Positions 10,189 to 19,017 of a DNA stretch of 64,000 nucleotides are shown here, in pieces. This DNA comes from an uncultured Streptococcus sp. (GTDB lineage: Bacteria; Bacillota; Bacilli; Lactobacillales; Streptococcaceae), in NCBI GenBank assembly GCA_934196125.1, contig CAKPVT010000003.1, forward strand, positions 1 to 64,000, in the 5' to 3' direction. The translations under genes and the position numbers were made by a program. Positions within the stretch are counted from its first letter, which is position 1. Each line of letters opens with the position of its first letter. The notes beneath the pieces are model-generated. The model was not told the origin of the DNA. It did no database searches and saw nothing but the letters and a program-made list of their open reading frames with translations.

Positions 10189-11295
10189 ATGATTTCAAGT
10201 TTACACAGACCAACAAAGGCAGTCATTGATTTAGATGCCATTTGTCAAAATATTGATGCGGTTAAAGCCAATATACCACAAGATAAAAAGGCTTTTGCAG
10301 TTGTTAAAGCTAATGCTTATGGACACGGTGCCACAAACGTAGCGCAAGCTATTCATCATCTTGTGGATGGATTCTGTGTGTCAAATATTGATGAAGCTTT
10401 GGAATTACGTGAAGCAGGTATTGAGGAAACAATCCTTATTTTAGGTGTTATTATGCCTGATGAGGTGGCTTTGGCGCGTGATTACCATGTTACTTTGACA
10501 GTTGCTAGTCAAGAATGGCTTGATTTGGCAAATGAACAAGGTATTAGCTTAGCTGGTTTGGACGTTCACTTGAAAGTGGATTCTGGTATGGGACGAATCG
10601 GTGTGCGCAGTCTTGATGAAGCAGAAAATGTGATTGCGAATTTGAAAAAAGCTGGGGCTAACGTTGTAGGTATCTTTACGCATTTTGCAACAGCAGACGA
10701 AGCTGACGATACGAAATTTAATGAACAGTTGGAATTCTTTACGAATTTGGTTAATAATTTGAGCGACAAGCCTGCTATTGTCCATGCTAGTAATTCAGCA
10801 ACAAGTATTTGGCATAGTGAAACCATTTTTAACCTTGTTCGACTTGGGATTGTCATGTATGGATTGAATCCAAGTGGAACAGAGCTTGATTTGCCTTATC
10901 CGCTTAAACCAGCGCTTAGTTTGGAATCATCATTGGTTCATGTTAAGACGATTCCTGCTGGTGCAACGGTTGGCTACGGTGCTACCTATACTGCTCAAAA
11001 AGAGGAATATATCGCAACTGTTCCAATTGGTTACGCAGACGGTTGGACACGTGATTTACAAGGGTTTTCAGTACTTGTGAATGGCGAATTTTGTGAAATC
11101 GTTGGACGCGTGTCAATGGATCAAATTACCGTTCGCTTGCCAGAAAAACTTCCAATCGGAACGAAAGTTACTTTGATTGGTCAAGAGGGCGATAAGGTTA
11201 TTTCAGCGACAGATTTGGCTCAAAAACGTGGCACAATCAATTACGAAGTTCTTTGTCTATTGAGTGACCGTATTCCACGTGTTTATTCAAAATAA
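10189..11295 (+). CDS. alr: Alanine racemase
   Basis: A 368-residue fold-type III PLP enzyme that interconverts L- and D-alanine for peptidoglycan and teichoic acid. The PLP lysine is K40 in [11 protein letters not shown], and the second catalytic region is [11 protein letters not shown] with [12 protein letters not shown] nearby. It starts at ATG behind a strong TTGGAGGAG site, 56 bp after acpS. A terminator hairpin follows and overlaps the recG promoter. Confidence 0.96.
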   Translation: MISSLHRPTKAVIDLDAICQNIDAVKANIPQDKKAFAVVKANAYGHGATNVAQAIHHLVDGFCVSNIDEALELREAGIEETILILGVIMPDEVALARDYHVTLTVASQEWLDLANEQGISLAGLDVHLKVDSGMGRIGVRSLDEAENVIANLKKAGANVVGIFTHFATADEADDTKFNEQLEFFTNLVNNLSDKPAIVHASNSATSIWHSETIFNLVRLGIVMYGLNPSGTELDLPYPLKPALSLESSLVHVKTIPAGATVGYGATYTAQKEEYIATVPIGYADGWTRDLQGFSVLVNGEFCEIVGRVSMDQITVRLPEKLPIGTKVTLIGQEGDKVISATDLAQKRGTINYEVLCLLSDRIPRVYSK

Positions 11296-11304
11296 ATGAT
11301 AAAA

Positions 11305-11362
11305 AGATTCTATCTTGCTGTAAGAAACTTGCGGCGATTTAGAATCTATTTTTTGTTATAAT
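11305..11362 (+). terminator. alr terminator followed by recG promoter -10
   Basis: AGATTCTA (11305-11312) pairs with TAGAATCT (11340-11347), followed by ATTTTTTG. A TATAAT sequence at 11357-11362 overlaps the end and probably serves recG. Confidence 0.65.
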
Positions 11363-11381
11363 AGTAGCAAAGTGAGGTCAT

Positions 11382-13397
11382 ATGAATTTACAATCATCAA
11401 TTGTGGAATTAAAAGGAATAGGGGCTAAGTCGGCGGAAAAATTTTATAAGTTAGATATTTATAGCATTGAAGATTTACTGCTGTACTATCCTTTTCGATA
11501 TGAAGATTTTAAGAGCAAGCGTGTTTCAGAGCTTGCTGATGGGGAAAAAGCTGTTATTACGGGAACGGTTGTGACACCTGCAAATGTGCAATATTATGGT
11601 TATAAGCGTAATTGTTTGTCGTTTAAAATCAAGCAGGGCGAAGCGGTTATTGCGATTTCTTTTTTTAACCAGCCTTATTTAGCTGATAAAGTCGAGATTG
11701 GCAGCGATATCGCGATTTTTGGAAAATGGGATGCCCTGAAATCAGCGGTGACTGGTATGAAAATTTTAGCGCAAGTTGAAGATGATATGCAGCCAGTTTA
11801 CCGTGTTGCTCAAGGTATTTCACAAAATGCACTGGTCAAAGCTATCAAATCAGCTTTTGAAATTGGTGCTCAGAATTGGTTGCCTGAAAATTTACCGCAG
11901 GTGCTTTTGGACAAGTATCGTTTGTTAGAGCGTGCTCAAGCAACGGCTGCTATGCACTTTCCGAAAGATTTAGCAGAGTATAAACAAGCACTTCGTCGGA
12001 TAAAATTTGAAGAACTGTTCTATTTCCAAATGAATTTGCAAGCTTTAAAGGCAGACAATAAATCAGAAACTAATGGTTTGGCGATTGCTTATGATGAGCA
12101 AAAAGTTGCTGATAAGATTGCAGCTCTGCCATTTACCTTGACGGGTGGGCAAAGGCGCAGTCTTGAAGATATTTTGGCGGATATGCGTTCTGGTGGTCAT
12201 ATGAATCGTCTCTTGCAAGGGGACGTTGGTTCTGGTAAGACGGTTGTGGCTAGTCTTGCCATGTATGCTACTTATACGGCAGGTTTTCAATCAGCTTTGA
12301 TGGTGCCAACGGAAATTTTGGCGGAGCAGCATTTTGAAAGTTTGACCCAGCTTTTTCCAAATTTGTCCATTGCAATTTTAACATCAGGGATGAAAACAGC
12401 AGCCAAACAAGCGGCACTTTCGGCGATTGCGGATGGTTCGGTAGATATGATTGTTGGTACGCATGCGCTGATTCAAGATGCGGTAACTTACCACCGCTTG
12501 GGGCTTGTCATTACTGATGAACAACATCGTTTTGGTGTCAATCAACGTCGTGTTTTCCGTGAAAAGGGCGAAAATCCAGATGTGCTCATGATGACTGCGA
12601 CACCAATTCCACGGACACTTGCCATTACAACTTTTGGTGAAATGGACGTTGCGATTATTGATGAATTGCCTGCAGGGCGCAAACCGATTATCACGCGTTG
12701 GGTTAAACATGAACAGTTGGAAGTTGTGCTTGATTGGGTCAAAAAAGAATTGCAAAAAGGGGCACAAGCCTATGTGATTTCACCTTTAATTGAAGAATCT
12801 GAATCACTTGATTTGAAAAATGCTGTTGCCTTGCACGATGAATTGTCAGCCTATTTTGCGGATAGTGCAACTGTAGCGCTCATGCATGGTCGCATGAAAA
12901 ATGACGAAAAAGAAGCTATCATGCAAGATTTCAAGGCACAAAAAAGTCAGGTTTTGGTATCGACAACCGTCATTGAAGTTGGTGTTAATGTCCCAAATGC
13001 GACCATTATGATTATTATGGATGCTGACCGATTTGGGCTTAGCCAGTTGCATCAGCTTCGTGGACGAGTTGGGCGTGGAGATAAACAATCTTATGCTATT
13101 TTAGTTGCCAATCCCAAAACACAAACAGGAAAAGAGCGCATGAAAATTATGACAGAAACAACGGATGGTTTTGTTTTAGCAGAAGCCGACCTTAAAATGC
13201 GTGGTTCAGGTGAGATTTTCGGCACACGCCAATCAGGAATTCCAGAATTCCAAGTGGCAGATATTGTCGAAGATTACAATATTCTCGAGGAAGCTAGACG
13301 CATTGCAAGTCAGATTGTTTCCGAAAAAGATTGGCAAAACAATCCACAATGGCAAATTGTTAGCCAAAATCTCAAAGACAAAGGAACTTTTGATTAA
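11382..13397 (+). CDS. recG: ATP-dependent DNA helicase RecG
   Basis: A 671-residue branched-DNA helicase that rewinds stalled forks and Holliday junctions. The N-terminal wedge/OB-fold domain covers about 1-240. Helicase motifs follow: Walker A LQGDVGSGKT near 285, DEQHRFG near 385, TATPIPRTLA near 410 and LRGRVGRG near 565. It starts at ATG behind GTGAGG. It is the last gene of the acpS-alr-recG group, and damaged sequence begins immediately after it. Confidence 0.96.
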   Translation: MNLQSSIVELKGIGAKSAEKFYKLDIYSIEDLLLYYPFRYEDFKSKRVSELADGEKAVITGTVVTPANVQYYGYKRNCLSFKIKQGEAVIAISFFNQPYLADKVEIGSDIAIFGKWDALKSAVTGMKILAQVEDDMQPVYRVAQGISQNALVKAIKSAFEIGAQNWLPENLPQVLLDKYRLLERAQATAAMHFPKDLAEYKQALRRIKFEELFYFQMNLQALKADNKSETNGLAIAYDEQKVADKIAALPFTLTGGQRRSLEDILADMRSGGHMNRLLQGDVGSGKTVVASLAMYATYTAGFQSALMVPTEILAEQHFESLTQLFPNLSIAILTSGMKTAAKQAALSAIADGSVDMIVGTHALIQDAVTYHRLGLVITDEQHRFGVNQRRVFREKGENPDVLMMTATPIPRTLAITTFGEMDVAIIDELPAGRKPIITRWVKHEQLEVVLDWVKKELQKGAQAYVISPLIEESESLDLKNAVALHDELSAYFADSATVALMHGRMKNDEKEAIMQDFKAQKSQVLVSTTVIEVGVNVPNATIMIIMDADRFGLSQLHQLRGRVGRGDKQSYAILVANPKTQTGKERMKIMTETTDGFVLAEADLKMRGSGEIFGTRQSGIPEFQVADIVEDYNILEEARRIASQIVSEKDWQNNPQWQIVSQNLKDKGTFD

Positions 13398-13479
13398 GGT
13401 TTATGAAAGTTTTCTGCAAGGATAAGTTAAGCTTTGCTTCTTATAATGACCCTATCAAATGAAACGAGAGGTAAAGCTT

Positions 13480-13551
13480 ATGACAGTAAAAGTAACCTAC
13501 AAAAAGTATTTTGCCCAAAAAATTCATGTGAAACCAGCTTACGGAAAGTAA
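13480..13551 (+). CDS. Possible 23-residue basic peptide, unrecognised
   Basis: An ATG eight bases behind GAGAGGT opens 23 codons beginning MTVKVTYKKYFAQ and rich in lysine, tyrosine and valine, ending HVKPAYGK. A good ribosome site and an unbroken reading frame argue for expression. The small size and the decayed gene next door argue that it may be the start of a lost gene. I do not recognise it. Confidence 0.3.
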   Translation: MTVKVTYKKYFAQKIHVKPAYGK

Positions 13552-13573
13552 GCTGAAAAAAGGGTACTCTTTT

Positions 13574-13948
13574 TTGATAAAACGCTATGGTACAAGATGT
13601 GTCTTAGTACAGATAATACAGGGACTATTAGTGATATCGTTAATTTTTCCTTGTAAGTATTTTAACCTTCCAATTCCAGATGTTGCCCTAATTATTATTT
13701 CATCTTGTATTACAATATGTATTGAATTGCCTATCAATTATAAAAATACCTATTCACCTGCTAATTGTACACTTGCTAATGCGACATTTATTATTTCATG
13801 TACAGCTGTGCAAAATACAGGCATATTTGCTAGTAGAGTTTTAGAGTGTATTGCTGGATTTTTGATTGGATATTTTGTCGGTTCTGTTGCAAAGTTTTCC
13901 GAAAAAATCTATTTTAGTGTATTAATTAACCTTCAATGTATTCTTTGA
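13574..13948 (+). pseudogene. Remnant of an aromatic-acid-exporter/FUSC-type membrane protein
   Basis: A 124-codon frame with four hydrophobic segments. It contains YKNTYSPANCTLANATFIIS and RVLECIAGFLIGYFVG, a pattern that recalls the N-terminal membrane domain of the aromatic acid exporter (ArAE/FUSC) family, normally 300 residues or more. It has no clear ribosome site and its last codons run into the end of the convergent asparaginase gene, so the 3' part is lost. Family assignment is from pattern memory. Confidence 0.4.
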
Positions 13949-14888
13949 GGGCTTGTCCTTTTAAGCCAGCGTTTAAGGCAATGAGCAATTTCAAGCGTGC
14001 TTTTTGGGCGTTGAGTTCTTTGACAAACATGACACCAGCTTTGGCGAGTTGCACACCGCCACCTTCATAAGCATAAACTGGCTCGGCGATTCCGTTGAAA
14101 CAACGTGAAACGAGAACAACAGGCACACCTTGTTTGATTAAATCAACGATTTCTTGAGCTGCGCGTGGTGGCACATTTCCAGCGCCAAGGGCTTCGACAA
14201 CAACGCCACAGACATTGCTAGGATTTAGGAAACTGATAATGCCGTCTCCTCCCATACCAGCGTAAGCTTTTACAATAGGAACCGTCCCTGAAATATCCTG
14301 CAAATCAAAACGGACACGTGGGTCAGCCGTTCTAAAGACAAGAATGTCATGTTTTGTAATCAGACCAAGTGGACCGTGGATTGGTGTTTGAAAGGTTGAA
14401 ACGTTAGTAGTATGCGTTTTTGTGACGTATTTGGCTGCGTGAATCTCATCGTTCATGACAACGAGAACACCTTTTCCGATAGCTTGGTCATGACTAGCCA
14501 CACGAAGGGCACTAAGATAATTATAAACACCATCACTACCAAGCTCGTTTGATGAGCGCATAGCACCCGTTAGGACAATAGGAATATTGGGAATTGCCAT
14601 TGTATCAAGGAAATAAGCCGTTTCCTCTAGGGTATCTGTGCCATGAGTGATGACAATGCCGTCATAGTTATTAGCGTTTTTCTTAATCTCTTGGTAGAGT
14701 TTTAGCATATGTTTAGGTGTAATGTGCGGGCTTGGAAGATTAAAAAAATCAAGTGCCGTCACTTGAATGTTTTCAAGATTAACCCCAACATGATTCATTG
14801 GATTATCAGTATCTGGGCGGACATTACCTGCTTCATCAGCGTGCATAGAAATGGTACCACCAGTATGCAGAACAAGGATTTTTTTCAT
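13926..14888 (-). CDS. ansA: L-asparaginase, type I-like
   Basis: A 320-residue asparaginase that hydrolyses L-asparagine to aspartate and ammonia. No signal peptide is visible, so a cytoplasmic enzyme is expected. The first active-site motif is LVLHTGGTISM, with nucleophile T12, and the second, THGTDTLEETA, lies near residue 80. It is convergent with the broken membrane gene before it and divergent from the HAD gene, with a short shared promoter region. Start ATG is preceded by AGGAAG. Confidence 0.92.
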   Translation of the reverse strand: MKKILVLHTGGTISMHADEAGNVRPDTDNPMNHVGVNLENIQVTALDFFNLPSPHITPKHMLKLYQEIKKNANNYDGIVITHGTDTLEETAYFLDTMAIPNIPIVLTGAMRSSNELGSDGVYNYLSALRVASHDQAIGKGVLVVMNDEIHAAKYVTKTHTTNVSTFQTPIHGPLGLITKHDILVFRTADPRVRFDLQDISGTVPIVKAYAGMGGDGIISFLNPSNVCGVVVEALGAGNVPPRAAQEIVDLIKQGVPVVLVSRCFNGIAEPVYAYEGGGVQLAKAGVMFVKELNAQKARLKLLIALNAGLKGQALKEYIEG

Positions 14889-14958
14889 TATTATAAAACT
14901 TCCTTTAAAAATGTGTTATAATCTATTTTAACATAAAGATGGAGGGTAAGGAACCGAT

Positions 14959-16362
14959 TTGGCGATAAAAGCAGTCTTTTTTGATATTGATGGAACTCTT
15001 TTAAACGACCGAAAAAATGTGCAACAATCAACACAAAAAGCCATTAAAAGTTTGAAAAAACAAGGAATTTTTGTTGGTCTGGCGACAGGGCGCGGACCAA
15101 GTTTTGTACAACCGTATCTTGAAAATCTTGGCTTAGATTTTGCGGTAACCTATAACGGGCAATATATTTTTACACGTGATCAAGTGCTTTATCATAATCA
15201 ATTGCCTGTTTCAGCCATTTATCGTATTATTCGTTATGCGAGTGATAGGCGCCGTGAAATTTCTCTGGGAACGGCATCTGGTTTAGTTGGTTCACATATT
15301 ATTGATATGGGAACTAGTCGTTTTGGACAAGTGGTTAGCACGATTGTCCCAAAACGTTGGGCAAAAGTGGTGGAGCGTAGCTTTAAGCATTTGATTCGTC
15401 GTTTCAAACCGCAAAATTTGAACAATCTGTTAACTATTATGCGCCAGCCGATTTACCAAATCGTTCTTGTTGCAACTGAAGGTGAGACTGATGAGATTCA
15501 GGAAGCTTTTCCTTATATCAAAATCACACGTAGTAGCCCTTATTCTGCGGACTTAATCTCAAAAGAACAATCAAAGATAAAAGGGATTGAGCGTGTGGGT
15601 GAGATGTTTGGCTTTGAATTAGCTGAAGTCATGGCATTTGGTGATTCTGATAATGATATTGAGATGTTATCAGGTGTCGGTATTGGTGTGGCTATGGAAA
15701 ATGCCAAAAGCTCGGTCAAAGAACTCGCTCACTATACAACTGACAGCAATAACAATGATGGTATTTCAAAGGCTTTGGCTCATTACGGCTTAATTCATTT
15801 TAAAGTTGAAGAAAGTTTTGAAAGTCAAGACGAGAATTTCAATAAAGTTAAGGATTTTCATCATCTTATGGACAGTGAGACTTGCGAAACACCACGATTG
15901 TACGGCAGTGAAGAGGCAACACATCGTTCTGATTTTAAAGTGGAAGAAATTGTCGAATTTCTACATGCGGCAAATAAGGAGAATCCTGAAGCGTTTGAAA
16001 AATCGATATCAGATTTGCATGCTGCCATTGGTAAAGCAGTAAATAAAGTACGAAGTAAAGAACATCCAGAAACACCGCTGGTTGGTCAGGTAGATGCTTT
16101 GACGGACTTATTATATTTGACCTATGGTTCATTTGTTTTGATGGGAGTTGACCCAAAACCGTTTTTTGATACGGTTCATGAAGCCAATATGGGAAAAATC
16201 TTTCCTGACGGAAAAGCGCATTTTGATCCTGTAACGCATAAAATTTTGAAACCAGATGATTGGGAAGAACGGTTTGCGCCTGAACCTGCTATCAAACGCG
16301 AACTTGACCGCCAAATTCAAAAATCATTAAATCGTAAAAAAAGAAACCAAGCTAGTCATTAA
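14959..16362 (+). CDS. Cof-type HAD phosphatase fused to a MazG-like domain
   Basis: A 467-residue two-domain protein. Residues 1-270 are a Cof/IIB HAD hydrolase with FFDIDGTLL (nucleophile and acid aspartates), the lysine region, and MAFGDSDNDIEML near 222. Residues about 290-440 are an all-alpha nucleotide-pyrophosphohydrolase-like domain (DFHHLMD, FKVEEIVEFLHAA, VGQVDALTDLLYLTYGSFV). The pair suggests clean-up of a phosphorylated nucleotide or sugar, but the substrate is unknown. It starts at TTG behind GGAGGG, followed directly by MAIKAVFF. Confidence 0.85.
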   Translation: MAIKAVFFDIDGTLLNDRKNVQQSTQKAIKSLKKQGIFVGLATGRGPSFVQPYLENLGLDFAVTYNGQYIFTRDQVLYHNQLPVSAIYRIIRYASDRRREISLGTASGLVGSHIIDMGTSRFGQVVSTIVPKRWAKVVERSFKHLIRRFKPQNLNNLLTIMRQPIYQIVLVATEGETDEIQEAFPYIKITRSSPYSADLISKEQSKIKGIERVGEMFGFELAEVMAFGDSDNDIEMLSGVGIGVAMENAKSSVKELAHYTTDSNNNDGISKALAHYGLIHFKVEESFESQDENFNKVKDFHHLMDSETCETPRLYGSEEATHRSDFKVEEIVEFLHAANKENPEAFEKSISDLHAAIGKAVNKVRSKEHPETPLVGQVDALTDLLYLTYGSFVLMGVDPKPFFDTVHEANMGKIFPDGKAHFDPVTHKILKPDDWEERFAPEPAIKRELDRQIQKSLNRKKRNQASH

Positions 16363-16378
16363 CTAACTTGGCTTCTTT
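16349..16378 (+). terminator. Terminator after the HAD-MazG gene
   Basis: CCAAGCTAGT (16349-16358) pairs with ACTAACTTGG (16364-16373) with one mismatch, then CTTCTTTTT. The left arm overlaps the last codons of the gene. Confidence 0.55.
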
Positions 16379-16438
16379 TTGTAATTATAGAAGATTGATT
16401 AAAAATTATTATTAAAGAGTATCGATATGGCGCAAGAC

Positions 16439-16891
16439 TTAGAAAGTCTTTTCGCTATCACGAACAACTAGCAAATCGATTTTTGCATGACGCATGATGT
16501 ATTCTGATGAAGAACCGATAAGAAGTCGTTCAAATGTGTTGAGACCAGTTGCCCCAACCATAATCAAGTCAACTTTTTCTTTGTCAGGAATATCTCGTGC
16601 TAGGAGAGTTTTAGGATTACCAAATTCGATAACTTGTTTGAGCTTCGTTAATCCTTTTTCGCGTGCTTGTTGCTCATAATCGTTCAATACCTCTTTTGCT
16701 TCCTGTTCGAGCTTTTCATAAATGTAAGTGTCGAAAGTAGCAACACTTTGAAGTGCGCGTGTATCAATAACGTGTGTTAGTAGCAACTCAGCATTATTGC
16801 GTAGTGCAATGTTTACCCCTTTTTCAAAAGCCAACTCTGATTCATAAGAACCATCAATCGCAATTAGGATTCGTTCATAATGATGTGACAT
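16439..16891 (-). CDS. Universal stress protein, UspA family
   Basis: A 150-residue UspA-fold protein. It opens with ILIAIDGSYESELAF and ends with the nucleotide-binding pattern GATGLNTFERLLIGSSSEYI, followed by DLLVVRDS, consistent with an ATP-binding Usp. It is a single cytoplasmic domain. It is transcribed leftwards from a 323-bp intergenic region that contains a nested hairpin. The ribosome site AGGAGG lies just before the ATG. The physiological role is not known from sequence. Confidence 0.9.
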   Translation of the reverse strand: MSHHYERILIAIDGSYESELAFEKGVNIALRNNAELLLTHVIDTRALQSVATFDTYIYEKLEQEAKEVLNDYEQQAREKGLTKLKQVIEFGNPKTLLARDIPDKEKVDLIMVGATGLNTFERLLIGSSSEYIMRHAKIDLLVVRDSEKTF

Positions 16892-17015
16892 AACTGCCTC
16901 CTCCTTAATTATGCTAGCAAGAGCGTAAAAGTGACCGAAAATGTAGGATTAATAAGAAATCTTGGTTTTAGTGACCTAAGGTTAGTTATCCGTGTGCTAT
17001 TACATCAGGTAAAAG

Positions 17016-17095
17016 CATCCCGCATTCCAAACTTTCAGCCCATATCAATAAGTTTAATAAGCTAATTGCGGGATGAACAAGTAGCGTTAAACGCT
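17016..17095. other. Nested inverted repeats between uspA and the glycerophosphodiesterase gene
   Basis: CATCCCGCA (17016-17024) pairs perfectly with TGCGGGATG (17067-17075). Inside it AAACTT (17029-17034) pairs with AAGTTT (17050-17055), and AGCGTT/AACGCT (17083-17088, 17090-17095) forms a third small hairpin. This is the only notable structure in the 323-bp gap. On the minus strand it would lie in a uspA leader. No known riboswitch class fits. Confidence 0.45.
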
Positions 17096-17149
17096 TACGA
17101 TTGTTGTTAAAACATCCCTAAGCTTATTATACTCTTTTTATATGAAAAA

Positions 17150-17192
17150 TGAAAGCGTTTGAAGTATTTTTCTGAATATTTTTTGCTATAAT
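17150..17192 (+). promoter_or_regulatory. Promoter of the glycerophosphodiesterase gene with cre-like and CodY-box-like sites
   Basis: TATAAT at 17187-17192 carries an upstream TGC extension. ATTTTTCTGAATATT (17166-17180) matches the CodY-box at 13 of 15 positions and lies where RNA polymerase would bind. TGAAAGCGTTTGAA (17150-17163) resembles a CcpA cre site. Regulation by both is an inference from consensus matches. Confidence 0.45.
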
Positions 17193-17214
17193 AGAAAAAG
17201 CGAGGGAAAAAGTA

Positions 17215-18981
17215 ATGAGAAAAGATATGGTAGTTGTTTTAAAAGATTTGTATCGTCATAAATACACATACATTTTACGAGCAACGATTTTACAACTCCT
17301 AATCACGACAGTTGGGGCTTATGTCTTGTCACTGTTAATTAGGGTTGTTTTGGTTGGTTCTGATATTCCAGGAATGACAACCGACAATATCTTTTCTTTT
17401 TTAAACAATCCGTTAACATTAAGTGTTTTGGTGATTTATCTTTTTTTGCTAGCTTTTTTAGTTTACCTAGAATTTTCGCTTCTTGTTGAAATTATTCGGC
17501 ACAAGGAAGGAAAACTACGGTTGACTTGGATGCGGTTAAAAGAAGATGTCATTTACTTTTTTAAAGCCATTTCAGGTTGGCATTTCGTAGCCTTTTTGGC
17601 TTATCTTGTTTTAACGATTCCGTTTTTGACTGTGATGTTTTCATCAGCTTTGTTAGAAAATCTCTATATTCCGAAATTTATCTCAGGTGAGCTTTTGAAA
17701 ACGACGAATGGAAAGCTACTCTATTATGGGCTTTACCTTGTTTTAGGCTACTTAAATCTTCGATTTTTATACACCTTGCCCTTGACGGTTACTGGAAAAG
17801 GTGAACGTTTTGGGCGTAATATGGCAACATCTTGGCAACTAACACGTGGTAAGAAAATTTTAAAATTATTTAGGCTTGCTATTGTTCTGATTAGTGTTAT
17901 AGCTGTTGTTGCTGTGTTTAGTTTTCTTGGCATCAGTTTGGCGGCTTTGGTTGATGGCGCAGATAAATCGTTTTGGGTTGAAACTTTATTCTTATCCTTT
18001 GTTTGGGGAGTATTGTTTGCAGGGCGACTGCTGTTCAAATTAGCATCGATTTCCTACTTATTACAAGTGACAGAAAATAGCAGTAGCACTTTAGTACCTG
18101 CTAATCAAGGAAAAAGACGACATCGTTTGTTAGCTTTGACTGGACTTATTTTGGTCGTTGGTGGTATTAATTATATATACAATGTTTTGAAAGTGTCTGG
18201 CGAACCTGTGGAGTACTTAGAAGTGATTGCACATAGGGGAATGGTTTCGCAAGGGGTTGAAAATTCTCTGGAAGCTTTGGAAGGTGCGGCAAATGCTGGC
18301 GCTGACTATGCTGAAATGGATATTATTTTATCAAAAGACCAGCAATTTATCGTTAGCCATGATGATAATCTCAAGCGCCTAACGGGCAAGGATATCACGA
18401 TTTCACAATCTAATGCCAAAGACGTTATTGGTTTGAAAACAAGTCAAAATGGATACCAATCGCAAATTGTTTCTTTCGAGGATTACGTCGCTAAGGCAAA
18501 GCAACTCGGTATAAAATTGTTAGTCGAGTTAAAACCAACAGGCAATGAGCCTGCAAATTATGAACGATTGTTTGTTGATAAAATGAAAGAGCTGGGTGTT
18601 GAGAAATCTTATATGACCATGTCTGCGGACCTAAAGACAATTGAAACGGTTGAAAAACTTGCCCCAACAATCAAAACAGGCTATACCATTTCTTTGCAAA
18701 TTGGAAATTTTACCAGCCAGAAGGTGGATTTTTATGCGATTGAGGACTTCTCATATAATGAGCTCTTAGCACGTACAGCGCATAAAAATGGCAAGAAGAT
18801 TTACGTCTGGACGATTAATTCAACTGATGATATTGAAAAATACGTCGAAACCAGTACAGATGGGATTATTACCGATTATCCAGATTTGGTGAGTGATATT
18901 GAAGTATATTTAGCAAACGATAATAGCTATCTTGACTATTTTTTGCGTCTAACTAACCTTTCTTGGATTGAAAATTTGTAA
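17215..18981 (+). CDS. Membrane-anchored glycerophosphodiester phosphodiesterase
   Basis: A 588-residue protein. Residues 1-330 are a multi-pass membrane region of about seven or eight hydrophobic segments. Residues about 340-580 form a TIM-barrel GDPD domain with VIAHRGMVSQGVENSLEAL, the acidic DYAEMDIILSKD, and FIVSHDDNLKRLTG. It should cleave glycerophosphodiesters from lipids or lipoteichoic acid at the outer membrane face, releasing glycerol-3-phosphate. The last segment (ITDYPDLVSDI) is typical of the family. It lies 36 bp before the aminotransferase gene, so the two may share a transcript. Confidence 0.9.
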   Translation: MRKDMVVVLKDLYRHKYTYILRATILQLLITTVGAYVLSLLIRVVLVGSDIPGMTTDNIFSFLNNPLTLSVLVIYLFLLAFLVYLEFSLLVEIIRHKEGKLRLTWMRLKEDVIYFFKAISGWHFVAFLAYLVLTIPFLTVMFSSALLENLYIPKFISGELLKTTNGKLLYYGLYLVLGYLNLRFLYTLPLTVTGKGERFGRNMATSWQLTRGKKILKLFRLAIVLISVIAVVAVFSFLGISLAALVDGADKSFWVETLFLSFVWGVLFAGRLLFKLASISYLLQVTENSSSTLVPANQGKRRHRLLALTGLILVVGGINYIYNVLKVSGEPVEYLEVIAHRGMVSQGVENSLEALEGAANAGADYAEMDIILSKDQQFIVSHDDNLKRLTGKDITISQSNAKDVIGLKTSQNGYQSQIVSFEDYVAKAKQLGIKLLVELKPTGNEPANYERLFVDKMKELGVEKSYMTMSADLKTIETVEKLAPTIKTGYTISLQIGNFTSQKVDFYAIEDFSYNELLARTAHKNGKKIYVWTINSTDDIEKYVETSTDGIITDYPDLVSDIEVYLANDNSYLDYFLRLTNLSWIENL

Positions 18982-19017
18982 GGGAAAGTTTATAATATCT
19001 AAAACGAGGTAAAATCC

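Noticed and set aside
17016..17075. Purine riboswitch suggested by GATATGG and AGTTTGG on the minus strand
   Set aside because: The three-way junction core and the third stem of that class cannot be drawn, and uspA is not a purine gene.
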